64,000 nt of DNA from Balaenoptera acutorostrata. Taxonomy: Eukaryota > Chordata > Mammalia > Artiodactyla > Balaenopteridae. Shown here in pieces: positions 47,758-60,199 of this stretch; the stretch's first letter is position 1; each line of letters starts with the position of its first letter. Made by a program: the position numbers and the translations under genes. The notes under the pieces were generated by a model. It was not told the origin of the DNA and ran no database searches. It saw nothing but the letters and a program-made list of their open reading frames with translations. The DNA is taken from NCBI RefSeq assembly GCF_949987535.1, contig NC_080064.1:43419937-43483936 (forward strand), read 5' to 3'.

Positions 47758-48056
47758 TTCTTTTTTTTTTTTAATTTATTTATTTATTTATTTTTGGCTG
47801 TGCTGGGTCTTCAGTTCGTGCGAGGGCTTTCTCTAGTTGCGGCAAGTGGGGGCCACTCTTCATCGCGGTGCGCGGGCCTTTCACTATCGCGGCCCCTCCC
47901 GTTGCGGGGCACAGGCTCCAGACGCGCAGGCTCAGCAGCTGTGGCTCACGGGCCCAGCTGCTCCGTGGCATGTGGGATCTTCCCAGACCAGGGCTCGAAC
48001 CCGTGTCTCCTGCATTAGCAGGCAGATTCTCAACCACTGCGCCACCAGGGAAGCCC
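47758..48056 (-). repeat. CHR-type SINE, inner member of a nested pair
   Basis: Reversed full element, ggctgtgctgggtcttcagttcgtgcgagggc through ccaccagggaagccc. It abuts the T tract of the next SINE, so it appears to have landed in that tail. Confidence 0.9.
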
Positions 48057-48361
48057 ATCTTTTTTTTTTTTTTAATAATTTTATTTATTTATTTATTTAT
48101 GGCTGTGTTGGGTCTTCGTTTCTGTGCGAGGGCTTTCTCTAGTTGCGGCAAGTGGGGGCCACTCTTCATCACGGTGCGCGGGCCTCTCACTATCGTGGCC
48201 TCTCTTGTTGTGGAGCACAGGCTCCAGACGTGCAGGCTCAGTAATTGTGGCTCACGGGCCTAGCTGCTTCGCGGCATGTGGGATCTTCCCAGACCAGGGC
48301 TCGAACCCGTGTCCCCTGAATTGGCAGGCAGATTCTCAACCACTACGCCACCAGGGAAGCC
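48057..48361 (-). repeat. CHR-type SINE, outer member of a nested pair
   Basis: Reversed full element. The pair is flanked by one duplication, ctcaatttcgtttcttttt, at 47747 and 48362, inside L1 sequence. This shows that this element inserted in the L1 first. Confidence 0.9.
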
Positions 48362-48600
48362 CTCAATTTCGTTTCTTTTTATGGGGGAGTAATATTCCAT
48401 TGTATATATGTGCCACATCTTCTTTATCCATTCATCTGTCGATGGACACTTAGGTTGCTTCCATGTCCTGGCTATTGTAAATAGTGCTGCAATGAACATT
48501 GTGGTATATGTCTCTTTTTGAATTATGGTTTTCTCAGGGTATGGAGAACAGTATGGAGGTTCCTTAAAAAACTAAAAATAGAACTACTGTATGACCCATA

Positions 48601-49055
48601 CATATATAATTTTTAACCATTTTATACATATTATGATTTTGTATTATACTTTTTTCATTTATCATTATATCTCAATTTTTAATGACTGTACTTCAGCCCA
48701 TCATACAGATCTATTATAACTTATTTAATCTTTTCCATATTGTTGGGCATATAGGCTGTTTTCAGGGTTTCAGTACTACAGACAAGATCCTTGCACATAA
48801 ATCTCTGATTATTTCCTTACCAATAAATTCCCAGAAGTTCTTGACATTGTATTGCTGCAGCAACTGGAGAAAATCCATGCTGGTCATGTGAAGGGATATC
48901 ATAGTTAACCGATATCCACAAACAATTTATAAAACTCAACCTAGCCTCTTTAGTCTTTTGCTTAGGTCCCTGGGAAAGTTTGGGAATCACAGAGGAGTCT
49001 CCTTTTATCATTGTTGTCATTGAGCAAGTTCCTTCATTAAGGTCCTGGTCCCTGA
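48601..49055. other. Intergenic sequence without recognised features
   Basis: The start resembles the tail of an old L1 or L2-like element (ttttaaccattttatacatattatgattttg, catattgttgggcatataggctgttttcagg). No gene. Confidence 0.5.
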
Positions 49056-49386
49056 ACTTCCCTGGTGGCGCAGTGGTTAAGAATCTGCCTGCCAATGCAG
49101 GCGACATGGGTTCAATCCCTTGTCCGGGAAGATCCCACATGCTGCGGAGCAACTAACCCCGTGCACCACAATTACTGAGCCTGTGCTCTAGAACCCGCGA
49201 GCCACAACTACTGAACCCGTGTGCCAGAACTACTGAAGCCCGCACACCTAGAGCCCGTGCTCCGCGACAAGAGAAGCCAGCGCAATGAGAAGCCCGCACA
49301 CCACAATGAAGAGTAGCCCTCGCTCAACGCAACTAGAGAAAGCCCGCGTACAGCAATGAAGACCAAATGCAGCCAAAAAAAAAAAA
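49056..49386 (+). repeat. CHR-type SINE, long form
   Basis: acttccctggtggcgcagtggttaagaatctgc through atgcagccaaaaaaaa. Target duplication aaggtcctggtccctg (49040) and aaagtcctggcccctg (49387). Confidence 0.93.
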
Positions 49387-49402
49387 AAAGTCCTGGCCCC
49401 TG

Positions 49403-51185
49403 TCCCACAGCTTTCCTCTCAGCTTCAACCCCTGCCATCAAATGGGTAATTTCAACTTCCATGTAAACGAACTTTCCAGCATCATGGCCTCACAATTCCT
49501 TGACTTCTATACCTCTCCACACACTTCAACTCTCCACTCCTGTGGCTATATCCTCACCCTTCTATCACCTGGAACCGTTCCACCGCTGAAACCTGAAAGT
49601 CCCCTCTCTTATTATAACCTTCTTTCCTCTAAACTCTCTTAATCCCACTAAACCTCTCAAACCTCTAGGAGATCCTCTAGACTCCTTTCTCCTAATCTAT
49701 CCTTCTTTTCTGCCACAATCAGCCTAAGATCTCATGACCTCTCACATCAGCCAGTACTCGCAACTCCTTTCTTCCCAGTCCTTTTGCCATACCTACCCTC
49801 TAAATCCCCTTAACCTTGGATAATTCCAATTATGTGCCTCCTCTGTTCTTACAGTCAAGTTACTAAGAATTGCTGGGAAAAAAAAAAGTCCCACAATCAG
49901 ATAAAGGAGTGCTGCTGATAGTTTGTATCCTTAAACTCAGCTAGGCTCTCATTGCTACTTGGAAATTCTTTTTCATTTCACAGGGCCCTGCCCTCTCGCC
50001 TTTCATACTACATCTCATCTTCTCAAAGTTCACTATCTAGTCTACTCCCTGTCTCCCCACCTCATTTCCCCCTCTTTCTGCCAATAACCTTATAAATAGA
50101 GTCCACAGGTGAGGAGGTCTCTTCATTTCTTGCATGTGACCTTGAAAAAGTCTTCCTCAGCCTTGCCTTCCCCAAACCCTCTCATTCTTTCTCTAGTCTA
50201 ATTGTTCATTCTCAATCTTTTTTCTTGGCTTCTCTCTCTCTTTTTCTTTTCCCCTTCTTTAAATGTTGCTGTCCTCCAGGGTTCCCTCCTGAACCATACC
50301 CTCTGTACACATTCCCTGAGTGATTTCAGTGCTTCCCATGCCTTCTGCTACCATCTCTGCTTTTTTAAAAAATTTTTTAATTTATTATTATGTATTATTA
50401 TTATTTTTTTGGCCACACCAAGCGGTTTGTGGGATCTTAGTTCCCTGACCAGGGACTGAACCTGGGCCCTCGGCAGTGAAAGGGCCGAGTCCTAACCACT
50501 GGGCCGCCAGGGAATTCCCTTTAGCTACCATCTCTGGATTAAAACTCTCAAATGTATAATTCTAGCTCAGGTTTATTTCCTGAGCTCCGAAGTTGTAATA
50601 TCCACTTGCCTGCTGAACACCTATTTCTACCTCGATGTGCCACATACATCAAATTCAACATGCCCAACACTACATTTATCCCTGTTCCCCCAAACCAACA
50701 CCTTTTCCAGTGTTCCCAAGCTAGAAATCTGGAGTCCACCTTGATTCCTCCCTTTCTCTAATCCCTTCACATTTCTCCTCTCCATCATCTTCCTTTTCAT
50801 CTCTTCTGTTCCTGCTTTCATCTAGTCTTCATCCTCTCTCCTCTAGACTTTTACAGACTGTGGGCTTCTTGACTCCAGCATGGCATCCATCCTGGTCCCA
50901 GCAGATAGAGTTGTCCTCCTAAAACATGCCCTGACAATGTTGCACACGTGATCACAATACATTGTGTATGAACTCATTAAAGACATTGTGAGATAATTGC
51001 TATCTGTATTCAAGGAGTGTGTAATCTGCTACGGGACATAATAAAGGGTAAGATTAGTTCTGTCTGGCTGTTGGCATAGGGTGGGTGTCCGAAGAAGCCC
51101 TCAAAGAGGAATTGACATTCGAATTGGGACTTGCATGATCAGTAAAAATTTCCCCAGACAGAGAAAAAAGGAAAGGTCATTCCAG
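49403..51185. repeat. Old LINE-like sequence interrupted by a short CHR SINE
   Basis: Pyrimidine-rich sequence (tgggtaatttcaacttccatgtaaacg, ctctctttttcttttccccttc, gttcccaagctagaaatctggagtccaccttgattcctccc) has the look of a diverged L2-type LINE in plus orientation. Split by the SINE at 50364-50520. No ORF worth calling. Confidence 0.45.
50364..50520 (-). repeat. Short CHR-type SINE
   Basis: Reversed: ggccacaccaagcggtttgtgggatcttagttccctgacc through ccgccagggaattccc. Target duplication gctaccatctctg at about 50347 and 50524. Confidence 0.92.
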
Positions 51186-51188
51186 GAA

Positions 51189-51412
51189 AGGGGAATACAG
51201 TTGACCCTTGAACAGCGAGGGTTTGAACTGTGCAGGTCCACTTATACCTGGATTTTTTTTCAATAGACTACTACAATGTTATCCGAACCATGGTTGGTTG
51301 AAATTGCAGATGGGGAACCTTGGATAAAAAGTGCCAACTCTAAAGTTACACAAGGATTTTCCACTCTGCCTAGGGTGGGTGCCCCTGACCCCGCATGGTT
51401 CAAGGGTCATCA
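51189..51412 (+). mobile_element. Tigger2-like MITE
   Basis: Starts ta|cagttgacccttgaacagcgagggtttgaactg and ends gcatggttcaagggtcatc, its imperfect inverted end; internal ccacttatacctggattttttttcaata matches the pogo/Tigger group. Too short to be autonomous. Confidence 0.8.
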
Positions 51413-52359
51413 GCAACAAGAGAAAAGCAAGGAGCTCAGTTCAAATCAGTTTCAGAAACATTCAGTGTGGGCTGCTGTGTCCCAGGCAATGTTCTCACAT
51501 TGGGGATACACGGGTGAATAAGTCACTGACCTCAAGGAGATTATAGTCTTGAGAAGCTACTTTTTCCTCAACATTTATTGAGGAAGGAGGCCCAGGAGAT
51601 TTAGCCCCTTAATCTCTATTAACTCCTCTAAACCAACTCAAATAAATACAAAACATAAGTAAAAACTGTTTCCAACAAACCAGCTTCCCTTGCCTCCCCT
51701 CACCTTTTATCCAGATTGCCTGGTGCTGCTAAGTGGCTTCCACTGTTTCCTTATCGTCCATATCAGGCCCTGAGCTGAGTTGAGGATGCACATATGACCA
51801 AAACTTCAAAGAATCCACTATCAAGGGCGGGGTTGGGGGGCATTCAGTCTCTGTGAACCACACAATAATCGACGCTATAAGGTGTCCCAGAATCTCCGTT
51901 AGAAATTTGTTCAGAGAATAGGTGGGGCACAAGGGAATGAGGGGTCAATTCCATCTGAGGCGGGGAGGATGTCTGTGAAATGTTTAAAGCCCAGGGTAGC
52001 CGTAATGTGCGTCTCCAAGGAGACATTAAAAAGCGAGGGCAAAAGATGAATGCATTCCTCCTTTTCTCTCCTTAGAACACTTACAGAGTCTAGATGTCCT
52101 AAAATATTTTCTCTCCCTTCCCCAGCTCGCTTCTGCCTCAAAATCATAGCTGTATTTTCCTAAACATGATATTTCACTTTCTTGCTTTCTAGCTGGAGGA
52201 AAGGGTGGGAAAGAACTGGGATTTGTTTGTGGGCAAAATAGGCTATGTCTTATTTTGCTTTTCTTATATTTAAAATCAATCTTCTGTTTCCTCTACAATC
52301 AGCAAAGAATGGTCAAGTTTTTGTAGGTTTCTGTGTTTTCCCTTAAGAAGGCAGCATTT
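51413..52359. other. Intergenic sequence
   Basis: The first part (aatgttctcacattggggatacacgggtgaataagtcactgacctcaaggag) resembles the old dispersed repeat seen elsewhere. 51560-52359 shows nothing I can name. Confidence 0.5.
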
Positions 52360-52371
52360 TGTAAATGTTTT

Positions 52372-52677
52372 TTTTTTTTTTTTTTTTTAAATTTATTTAT
52401 TTGTTTATTTATTCATGGCTGTGTTGGGTCTTTGCCTCTGTGCGAGGACTCTCTCCAGTTGTGGCAAGCGGGGGCCACTCTTCATCGCGGTGCGCGGGCC
52501 TCTCACCATCGCGGCCTCTCTTGTTGCGGAGCACAGGCTCCAGACGCGCAGGCTCAGTAATTGTGGCTCACGGGCCTTTTCGCTCCGCGGCATGTGGGAT
52601 CCTCCCAGACCAGGGCCCAAACCCGTGTGCCCTGCATTGGCAGGCAGACTCTCAACCACTGCGCCACCAGGGAAGCC
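52372..52677 (-). repeat. CHR-type SINE, long form
   Basis: Reversed full element. Target duplication tgtaaatgtttt at 52360 and about 52680. Confidence 0.93.
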
Positions 52678-52808
52678 CCTGTAAATGTTTTATTTGATGC
52701 CCAACAACTGCCAATTAAGAAACATGACAACAACAACAATAGCAAAAAGCAGTTGGTGGGAAGTTTAGGAAGAGAAGGCAACAAACCAGCAACAACAGAA
52801 TGCATTTT

Positions 52809-53111
52809 TTTTTAAATTTATTTATTTATTTATTTATTTATTTATTTTTGGCTGTGTTGGGTCTTCATTTCTGTGCAAGGGCTTTCTCTAGTTCCGGCGA
52901 GCGGGGGCCGCTCTTCATCGCGGTGCGCGGGCCTCTCACTATCGCGGCCTCTCTTGTTGCGGAGCACAGGCTCCAGACGCGCAGGCTCAGTAATTGTGGC
53001 TCACGGGCCCAGTTGCTCCGCGGCATGTGGGATCTTCCCAGACCAGGGCTCGAACCCGTGTCCCCTGCATTGGCAGGCAGATTCTCAACAACTGCGCCAC
53101 CAGGGAAGCCC
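52809..53111 (-). repeat. CHR-type SINE, long form
   Basis: Reversed full element, nearly the same as the copy 130 bases before it. Target duplication agaatgcatttt at about 52797 and 53112. Confidence 0.93.
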
Positions 53112-53576
53112 CAGAATGCATTTTGAAACAATTTGCACCGCCAATCTTGGCTGTGGAAATGTTGGAAATCATTTTTGCTAGAAACTTTAAAAAAAAATTA
53201 CATTTCAGAACAGCTGTGTAGAGGAAGGAAACTTCATATTGAGAAATGCCGTTTTTGTTCTTCCTTAAAAAAAACACTTGATTACTTAAATAATTATTCA
53301 GTTGTGCAAATTTGAAAACTTGATCTTGTCTCTCCCTCCCTTTATTCCCTCTTCATCTAATTCGATTGTTTAGTGGGTTTTAAAATCTCATTTCCAAAAT
53401 GTTTCTCAGTAAATATGCAGTACAGTATCTTTCCCATTCTCCATCCCTGCCGTCATTGTTCTCATTGTTCACGTTTAGACTATTTCTACTACTTGCTTAC
53501 CTTTTTAAAAGTTTGTCTCCTTGCTTCCAGTCTTGCCCATCTCTGATTTGTTGTCAGTTTTGCTCCCAAAATGATC

Positions 53577-53691
53577 TTTTTTTTTTTTTTTTTTTTGACC
53601 ATGTGGCATGCGGGATCTTAGTAACCTGAGCAGGGATCGAACCCTGCAGTGGAAGCGCGGAGTCTTAAGCACTGGACCGCCAGGGAAGTTC
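53577..53691 (-). repeat. Short CHR-type SINE
   Basis: Reversed: T tract, gaccatgtggcatgcgggatcttag through ccgccagggaagttcc; flanked by tgatctttt. Confidence 0.9.
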
Positions 53692-54423
53692 CTGATCTTT
53701 TAAAAATCACATCTTTAGTTTAACATTTATGGATATTCTAAGTGGCAGGATAAATTACCTGTCCTTGGTAAGCGTATGATGTTTAATGGTAAACATCATC
53801 TCTACCTTCTGATTCTGAGTCTGACCCTCATTTCCTGCTCTGCTTCAGCAGCTACCTCATTCCAAGAGAGGCCAGTCACTGAGGAATGTGGGAACGAGAG
53901 CTGCTGTGTCTCCACCATGTTTAATTTTAGCTGATGATCTAAAGCATGTAGTTAGACACTTGGTGTAGAATGTAGAAAAAGTGCTGTGCAATTGGACATG
54001 GTCTTAGGAGTCAAGAACTGCCCTTGCTCCTGGCTCTTCCTGATGACCTATGTTTTGACATTTGAAGTTAAGTAGAGCCTGCTGATGCCTCCGTGAGCCT
54101 GATAAAAGTTAAAGCTGATTTAGAAGTTGATGATGCTGCCTGTGTCAAGTCCAAGACCTTTATTTACACATAGACAATGCAAATACAGCTTGCAGCTGGG
54201 GTTGAATGGATGTGGGGTAAAAAAAACCCTAAATTCTAATTCTGGTTCTGCTGTTTACTAGCTGTGTCATCTTGGGCAAGCCATTTAATAAGTATGTGTC
54301 CCAACGTCCTCATCTGTAAAATGGGTGTAATAATACAAATCTTAAAGGACTGATGTGGGAATTAAAGGAGAAAATGTAGGTGATGGTTCTTAGCACAGAA
54401 TTTGGAACTTAGTAAGTCAGTTT

Positions 54424-54566
54424 TTTGGGTTTTTTTGTTCTGTTTTTGTTTTTCTTGGCTGCACTGCGTGGCATGTGGGATCTTAGTTCCCCGACCAGGG
54501 ATCGAACCCACGTCTCCTGCATTGGAAGCACAGAGTCTTAACCACTGGACCGACAGGGAAGTCCCA
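54424..54566 (-). repeat. Short CHR-type SINE
   Basis: Reversed: ggctgcactgcgtggcatgtgggatcttag through ccgacagggaagtccc; target duplication agtaagt.agtttt at about 54410 and 54567. Confidence 0.92.
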
Positions 54567-55737
54567 GTAAGTTAGTTTTAGTAGAACACATAATTCAGAT
54601 CAAACAACAATTTTTAAGTACCTCTGTGTGCCAGGCATTGGTCTAGTTTCTAGGGCCACAGAGATGAATATGATCTGGTTTCTGCTCTCAAGAAGCCAAT
54701 GGAGGAGTAGTAACTGACACTTTGTAAATCTTTTAACTCAGTCTGAATAATAATATTTCAAGATCCTAACACTTTGTTTATGCCAAAAGACATCAGCAAC
54801 GTGAGGTTTTCTGCTGAATAATGTTTCTGGAATATTAAGTTTCTACGAGAACTCTGTAGTGTCTTTTGGTGAGGCCACGTAGCATAACAAAAAGATAGAC
54901 ATGTGTTTACATTGGACTCAGATACTCACCAATTAATACTAATAGGTACCTGGGCAAGTTGGTTAATCTCTTTGAACCTCATTTTCCTTAATTGTAAAAT
55001 ATGGAAACTAACACATTCATAGGGTTATTGTGATGATTAAATGTGATAAGATATATAACACTCCTGGCACAGTTCAAGGCACAGTCCCTGACACAAGGTA
55101 GATAATATATGGTGGAATTAGTGAGAAAAAAAGATATATCCAAAAGGAAAAGAGAGTAGCTTTGTATTACACTCGGTTGCATGGATGTTTCATGCCCTTG
55201 GTTAGCTACTAGATAGGAACTGTGTCTCTTCAGCTTTAGCTTTCTTGAAGGTGCTAAACATGTGCCTTGTTTTCAACAAACCGTTGAACTGTAAAGTCTA
55301 AGAAAGAGGCTATCCCAAAGAAAAGGATGGAAGGGGGAAACTGGAAGGTAGTTTTTATTGGCTGCTATCCCCTTCAGATATATTCTTATTTACTACTTAA
55401 ATTAGATAGAGATGATTACCTTCATGCTTACAGAAGAGGAATTTCAGTCCTACAAAGGCTTACCTAAGGCCCCACAGCCAAAATAGCAGAGCCAGGGTAA
55501 CTCATCTTCCTGTTCTTACTTCCTTCCTTACCTAAACTAGGTTTCATAGTACATAATCATAATCACACCCCTGGATATTACTATGAACTTAATTGTCCTC
55601 TCCCTTCACTTTGCTCACTTGGATAAATCCAGCTCTCTACACACTCTGAGCTAACTCCTGAACAGCATGACATTGATGAAGAAAAGCTGATATCCCTGTT
55701 GACTGGTCTCACTTTTAATTCATGATCATAAATCTTT

Positions 55738-55948
55738 TTAAAAAATATGTATTTATTTATTTTGGCTGTGCCAGGTCTTAGTTGCAGCACACGGGATCTT
55801 CATTGCGTCATGAGGACTCCTTAGTTGCGGCATCGGACACTCAGTTGCAGCATGCATGTGGGATCTAATTCCCCAAGCAGGGATTGAACTCAGGCTCCCT
55901 GCGTTGGGAGCAGAGAGTCTCACCCACTGGACCACCAGGGAAGTCCCC
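55738..55948 (-). repeat. CHR-family SINE with repeated middle
   Basis: Reversed: ggctgtgccaggtcttagttgcagcacacggg, repeated gttgcagcatg units, ending ccaccagggaagtcc. Target duplication catga.cataaatctt at about 55721 and 55949. Confidence 0.9.
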
Positions 55949-56440
55949 ATGACCATAAATCTTAAATGGGCATGCAACACTGCCCAGCAATCCTACTCCA
56001 CTTCTATTGTTTTCTCACTCTTTGAAATGACACTTTCAAACATTCCCCTCTTTTTTCATGCCACATTTTCTTTAGGAAATTCTAACAACTAATATATATT
56101 GAGTGTTTAGTATCTACCAGGTACTGTTCTAAGGTTTTTACATGTATGAGCTCATTTAATCCTGAAGACAACTTTTTATTATCCACATTTTAAAGATGGA
56201 GAAACTGAGGCACAGAGAAGTTAGAAAACTTGCCTAATACCATATAGCTACTAACTAATGGGCCTGAGGATTCAAACCGAGGTACTGTGGCATCAGAGTC
56301 CACATTCCTACCACTAAGCCTTGAGCCTCTCCTCAACTAAAAGCAGATAGAAGCTTATTTATTTCTCTACCACCAAACTACCAATCCATGGCATTTGAAC
56401 CCATACTCACTGCTCTCCCTCTTGTTACTATGGATGAAGT

Positions 56441-58987
56441 ATAGCTCCTGGTTTTACTGGTGAATTTCACCAAACATTCAAAGAAAAATTAATGCCAATC
56501 CTTCTCAACCCTTCAAAAAAATTGAACAGAAGGGAACACTCCAAGACTCATTTTACAAGGCTAGCACTATCTTGATATCAAAGCCAGACACAGACACTAC
56601 ATGAAAACAAACAAACAAAAAAACAATAGGCCAATATCCCTCTGAATATAGAAGCAAAAATTCTCAACAAGATACTAGCAGATCAAATTCAACCGCACAT
56701 CAAAACAATCATACACAGCAATTAAGTGAGATTCATTCTTGGGGCGCAAGGATGGTTCAACAAGCAAATTAATAAACATGACACATCACATTAATAGAAT
56801 GAAAAGTAAAAATTATATGATCATCACAATAAATGTAGAAAAAGCATTTGGCAAAATTCAACATCCATTCATGATTAAAACTCTCAGCAAATTCGGTATG
56901 GAAGGAATATACTGCAATGTCATAAAGGCCATGTATGACAAACCCACAGCTAACATCATACTAAATGGTGAAAGCTTGAAAGCTTTTACTCAAAGATCAG
57001 GAACAAGACAAGGGTGTGCACTCTCACCACTCCTATTCAACATAGTACTGGAAGTCCTAGCCAGAGAAATTGGGCAAGAAAAAGAAATAAAAGGCATCCA
57101 AATCAGAAAGGAAGAAGTAAAATTTTCTCCGTTTGCAGATGACATGATTTTATATACAGAAAATCCTAAAGACTCCACAAAAAAAAAGTTAGATCTAATT
57201 GCCAAATTCAGTAAGGTTACAGGATACAATCAATATACAAAAATCAGTAGTGTTTCCATACACTAACAATAAATTATCTGAAAAAAAAACCGTAAAAATG
57301 ACAATCCCATTTACAATAGCGTTACCAAACCAAGTTTGTTTGCCCGACATGCAGGAGGCCAAACTGAGACATGGAGCTTTGCAGTACAGAAAGGGTTTAT
57401 TCACGAGTCAGCCAAGCGAGGAGTCAGGAGAACAAATTTCAGATCTGTCTCCCCAAGAGCGACAGGCCTGTGATATTTATGGGATAAGGAAGCAGGGTGG
57501 TTTTCAGTGTGGGGAAATGTGATTGGAGGTAGGGAAAAGGTGAGGTATTCAGTGTTCTGAGCAGGCCCAGTTTTAGGGTCAGTGGTCCCCACTAGTCTTA
57601 GTCAGTCTGAACTGGGCAGGAGCCGACTCCAAATTTCTGGAAAACAACTTAAGCTCCTGTTACTATAATGATCCATATGCCAGAAGTGTTCTCTGTAGGG
57701 GTGGTTAAGAAGTATGGTGATATATTACCTAGGCTATGTGAAGCTTGGAGGGTATGCAGTTAGAGAAAGGAAAAAAAAATCAAACAAACTGAAAGCAGAC
57801 TTAATCAGTAAAGGCAGGTTACAAAGAGAGGGGTTACTAACAAGTTGTTTCCTTATCTGCTGTTCTGTGAGACACACTCAAGGATTTCTGCTTAGGCTCC
57901 AGCTTCTGTTAACCCTATGGGACACAGTTTCAACAGCAACAAAAAACAATAAAACACTTAGGAATAAATCTAACCAAGGAGGTGAAAGATTGGTACACTG
58001 CAAACTATAAAACATTAATGAAAGAAATTGAAGAAGGCACAGATAAATGGAAAGTTATTTCGTGTTCATGAACTGGAAGAATTAATATTGTTAAAATGTT
58101 CATACTACCCAAAGCCACTTATAGATTCAATGCAATCTCTCTCAAGATTCCAGTGGCATTTTTTACAGAAATAGAAAAAAGAATCCTGAAATTCATTTGG
58201 AACCACAAAAGAGTCTGAATAGCTAAAGCAATCCTGAGAAAGAATAACATAGCTGGAGGCATCCCACTTTCTGATTTCAAACTATATTACAAAGATATAG
58301 TAATCAAAACAGTATGACACTGGCATTAAAAACAGATATATAGATCAGTGAAACAGAATCAAGAGCCCAGAAATAAACCCATGCATATACGGTCAACTAA
58401 TATTTGACATGGGAGCCAAGAATACTCACTCAGTGGGGGAAAGGTAGTCTTTGCAATAAATGGTGCTGGGAAAATTCATATGAAGAAGAATAAAACTAGA
58501 CCCTTATTTTAAACTACTCACAACAATTAACTCAAAATGGATTAAAGACTTAATTGTAAGATCTGAAACCATAAAACTCCTAGAAGAAAACAGGGGAAAG
58601 CTTCTTGAAATAGGTCTGGGCAATGATTTCTTTGGATATGACACCTAAAGCACAAAGCAGCAAAAGCAAAAATAAACAAGTGGGACTACATCAAACTAAA
58701 AGTTGGTCAAAAGATTAAAACTTCTGGTTATGAGATATATAAGTTCTGGGAATGTAGTGTAAAGCATGGTGACTATAGTTAACTATACTGTATTGTATAT
58801 TTGAGAGTTGCTAAGACAGTAGATCTTAAAAGTTCTCATCACAAGAAAAAAAATTATGGGGTGAGGTGATGGATGTTAACTAAACGTAGTATGGTAATCA
58901 TTTCACAATATACACATATATCAAATCATGTACATCTTAAACTTACACAATATGTCAATTATATCTCAATAAAACCGAGAAAAAAGA
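56441..58987 (+). repeat. L1 ORF2 and 3' UTR relic, split by another insertion
   Basis: Plus-strand ORF2 from actggtgaatttcaccaaacattc. The longest remaining frame, 56739-57266, keeps reverse transcriptase landmarks: [20 protein letters not shown] and FADDM in the catalytic centre (usual LINE form F/YADD). The element is interrupted at about 57325, resumes near 57925 (caataaaacacttaggaataaatctaacc) and ends with an L1MA/L1MB-type 3' UTR (catggtgactatagttaactatactgtattg, atatctcaataaaacc). Stops and frame breaks make it inactive. Confidence 0.88.
57325..57925. mobile_element. Insertion of about 600 bases in L1, probably a solo LTR
   Basis: L1 ORF2 sequence runs to tttacaatagc and picks up again at caacaaaaaacaataaaacac, so the middle is foreign. 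It begins near tgtttgcccgacatgcaggaggcc and ends near gggacacagtttc. Length, lack of an ORF and lack of an A tail suggest an LTR; orientation, family and exact ends could not be fixed. Confidence 0.5.
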
Positions 58988-60100
58988 TATCAAGCAGATC
59001 AAGCATAATAAATTTGATCTTACTTTAGATCTTCACCCAATTGATTAGCTAGCAAGTAGGTTCTCTGTTTAGCTCCCTCAGTGATATTCTTTTTCCTAGA
59101 GCTTCTGTTATCAGCAAAGAGGAGGGATTCACAGCACAGTACCTGAATATACAAAATACTTTTAAGTGATAAAAATTAAAAATTAAAGACAAAGAAAACC
59201 TCTCCCTTGATCTCACAGCCACTTCTAGCTAATGCCCTGCTTCTTAGTTCCCTTTTTCTTACCCTTCACATATCAATTTAAATGCCATTTCCTGAGGCAC
59301 CACTCACAGCCACCTAATATAAAGTAGCTACCCATTGGCTTCCTATTACATCAGCTTACTTAAATTCTCTGCAAGGCATTCATCACTATTAGATATTTTT
59401 CTTGTTTACTTGTTTAGTGTCTGCTTTCACATCACAGAATTTAAACTCTTAGCAAGGAACCTTTCTGTCTCCTTCAGCGTTGCATTCCCAGGACCTCAGA
59501 CATTGTCTCAATATGTAGGACAATACTTCCATTGTCCTTATAGGCTCTACATGATTTCCCCTTACTTTCTGACCTTATCTCCAACTACTTTCTCCTTGCT
59601 CGCTCGCTGCTCCACTAACAATGAACAATCTGCTGCTCCTTTGCCAGCCTCCCTCCTTCCCTTTCTTTAGGTCTTTGCTCAAAAGTTACTTTCTCATTTC
59701 AGGCCTTCCCTGTTTGGGAACTTAAAATTGTAGCCCCTACTCTGCTTCTTTCCTTGCTTAATTTTTCTCCAAATCACCAAATTGCAACATATTGTATAAT
59801 TTATTTCCTGTTCGCATCATGAAGTCTCTGCTGAATCCCCAAAGCCTAAGAGTATCTAGCACAAATCAAAAAGTATTTATTAAATGAATGGGTTTGTGAA
59901 ATGATTGCTTAAATGAATATCAGATGTGAAATCTTTTGGATGTGTAAGGTATCATCATGGGCAGTAAAATTATTTATGTTAATAAATAATCTTAACAGCA
60001 GTATTCATGCTTGAGTTCTTCGCATCTCAGGTACGGAGTCCTACACACAACAGGCTCCCAAAAAAATCGTTCTTTGAGTCTGATAGCTGGGGGCATGGGT
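58988..60100. other. Intergenic sequence upstream of OSBPL9
   Basis: 59260-59900 is L2-like in plus orientation (taggtctttgctcaaaagttactttctcatttcaggccttccctg, then ctagcacaaatcaaaaagtatttattaaatgaatg). No exon recognised. Confidence 0.5.
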
Positions 60101-60199
60101 CAGCGAGTCCTCCAGGGCGAGGAGCCGCCGACCCCGCCCTGGCCACGCCCCTGCCCGCGGCGGCCACGCCCACCGCATGCCGAATGCCTTATAGGCGAT

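Larger units (their letters stand above)
47275..48600 (-). repeat. L1 3' end, reversed, with inverted 5' segment and nested SINEs
   Basis: The 3' UTR starts at about 47282 (catctttattggagtataattgc) and the element resumes at 48362 after two SINEs. At about 48541 the orientation flips: atggagaacagtatggaggttcc followed by ttaaaaaactaaaaatagaac is plus-strand L1. That is the mark of twin priming. AT-rich similar sequence lies at both ends, so the target duplication is unclear. Confidence 0.85.
53112..56440. other. Intergenic sequence with SINEs and MIRs
   Basis: Three short CHR-family SINEs have separate entries. Forward MIRs at about 54225-54420 and 54930-55100; reversed MIRs at about 55395-55500 and 56085-56320. 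No gene recognised. Confidence 0.65.

Noticed and set aside
47780..48453. Cluster of overlapping 70-130 codon ORFs rich in Arg, Gly and Ser
   Set aside because: They are CHR SINE sequence read in several frames; the same 'peptides' recur at every long SINE in the window.
56739..57266. 175-codon ORF with reverse transcriptase motifs
   Set aside because: It is a fragment of a dead L1 ORF2, not a host gene.
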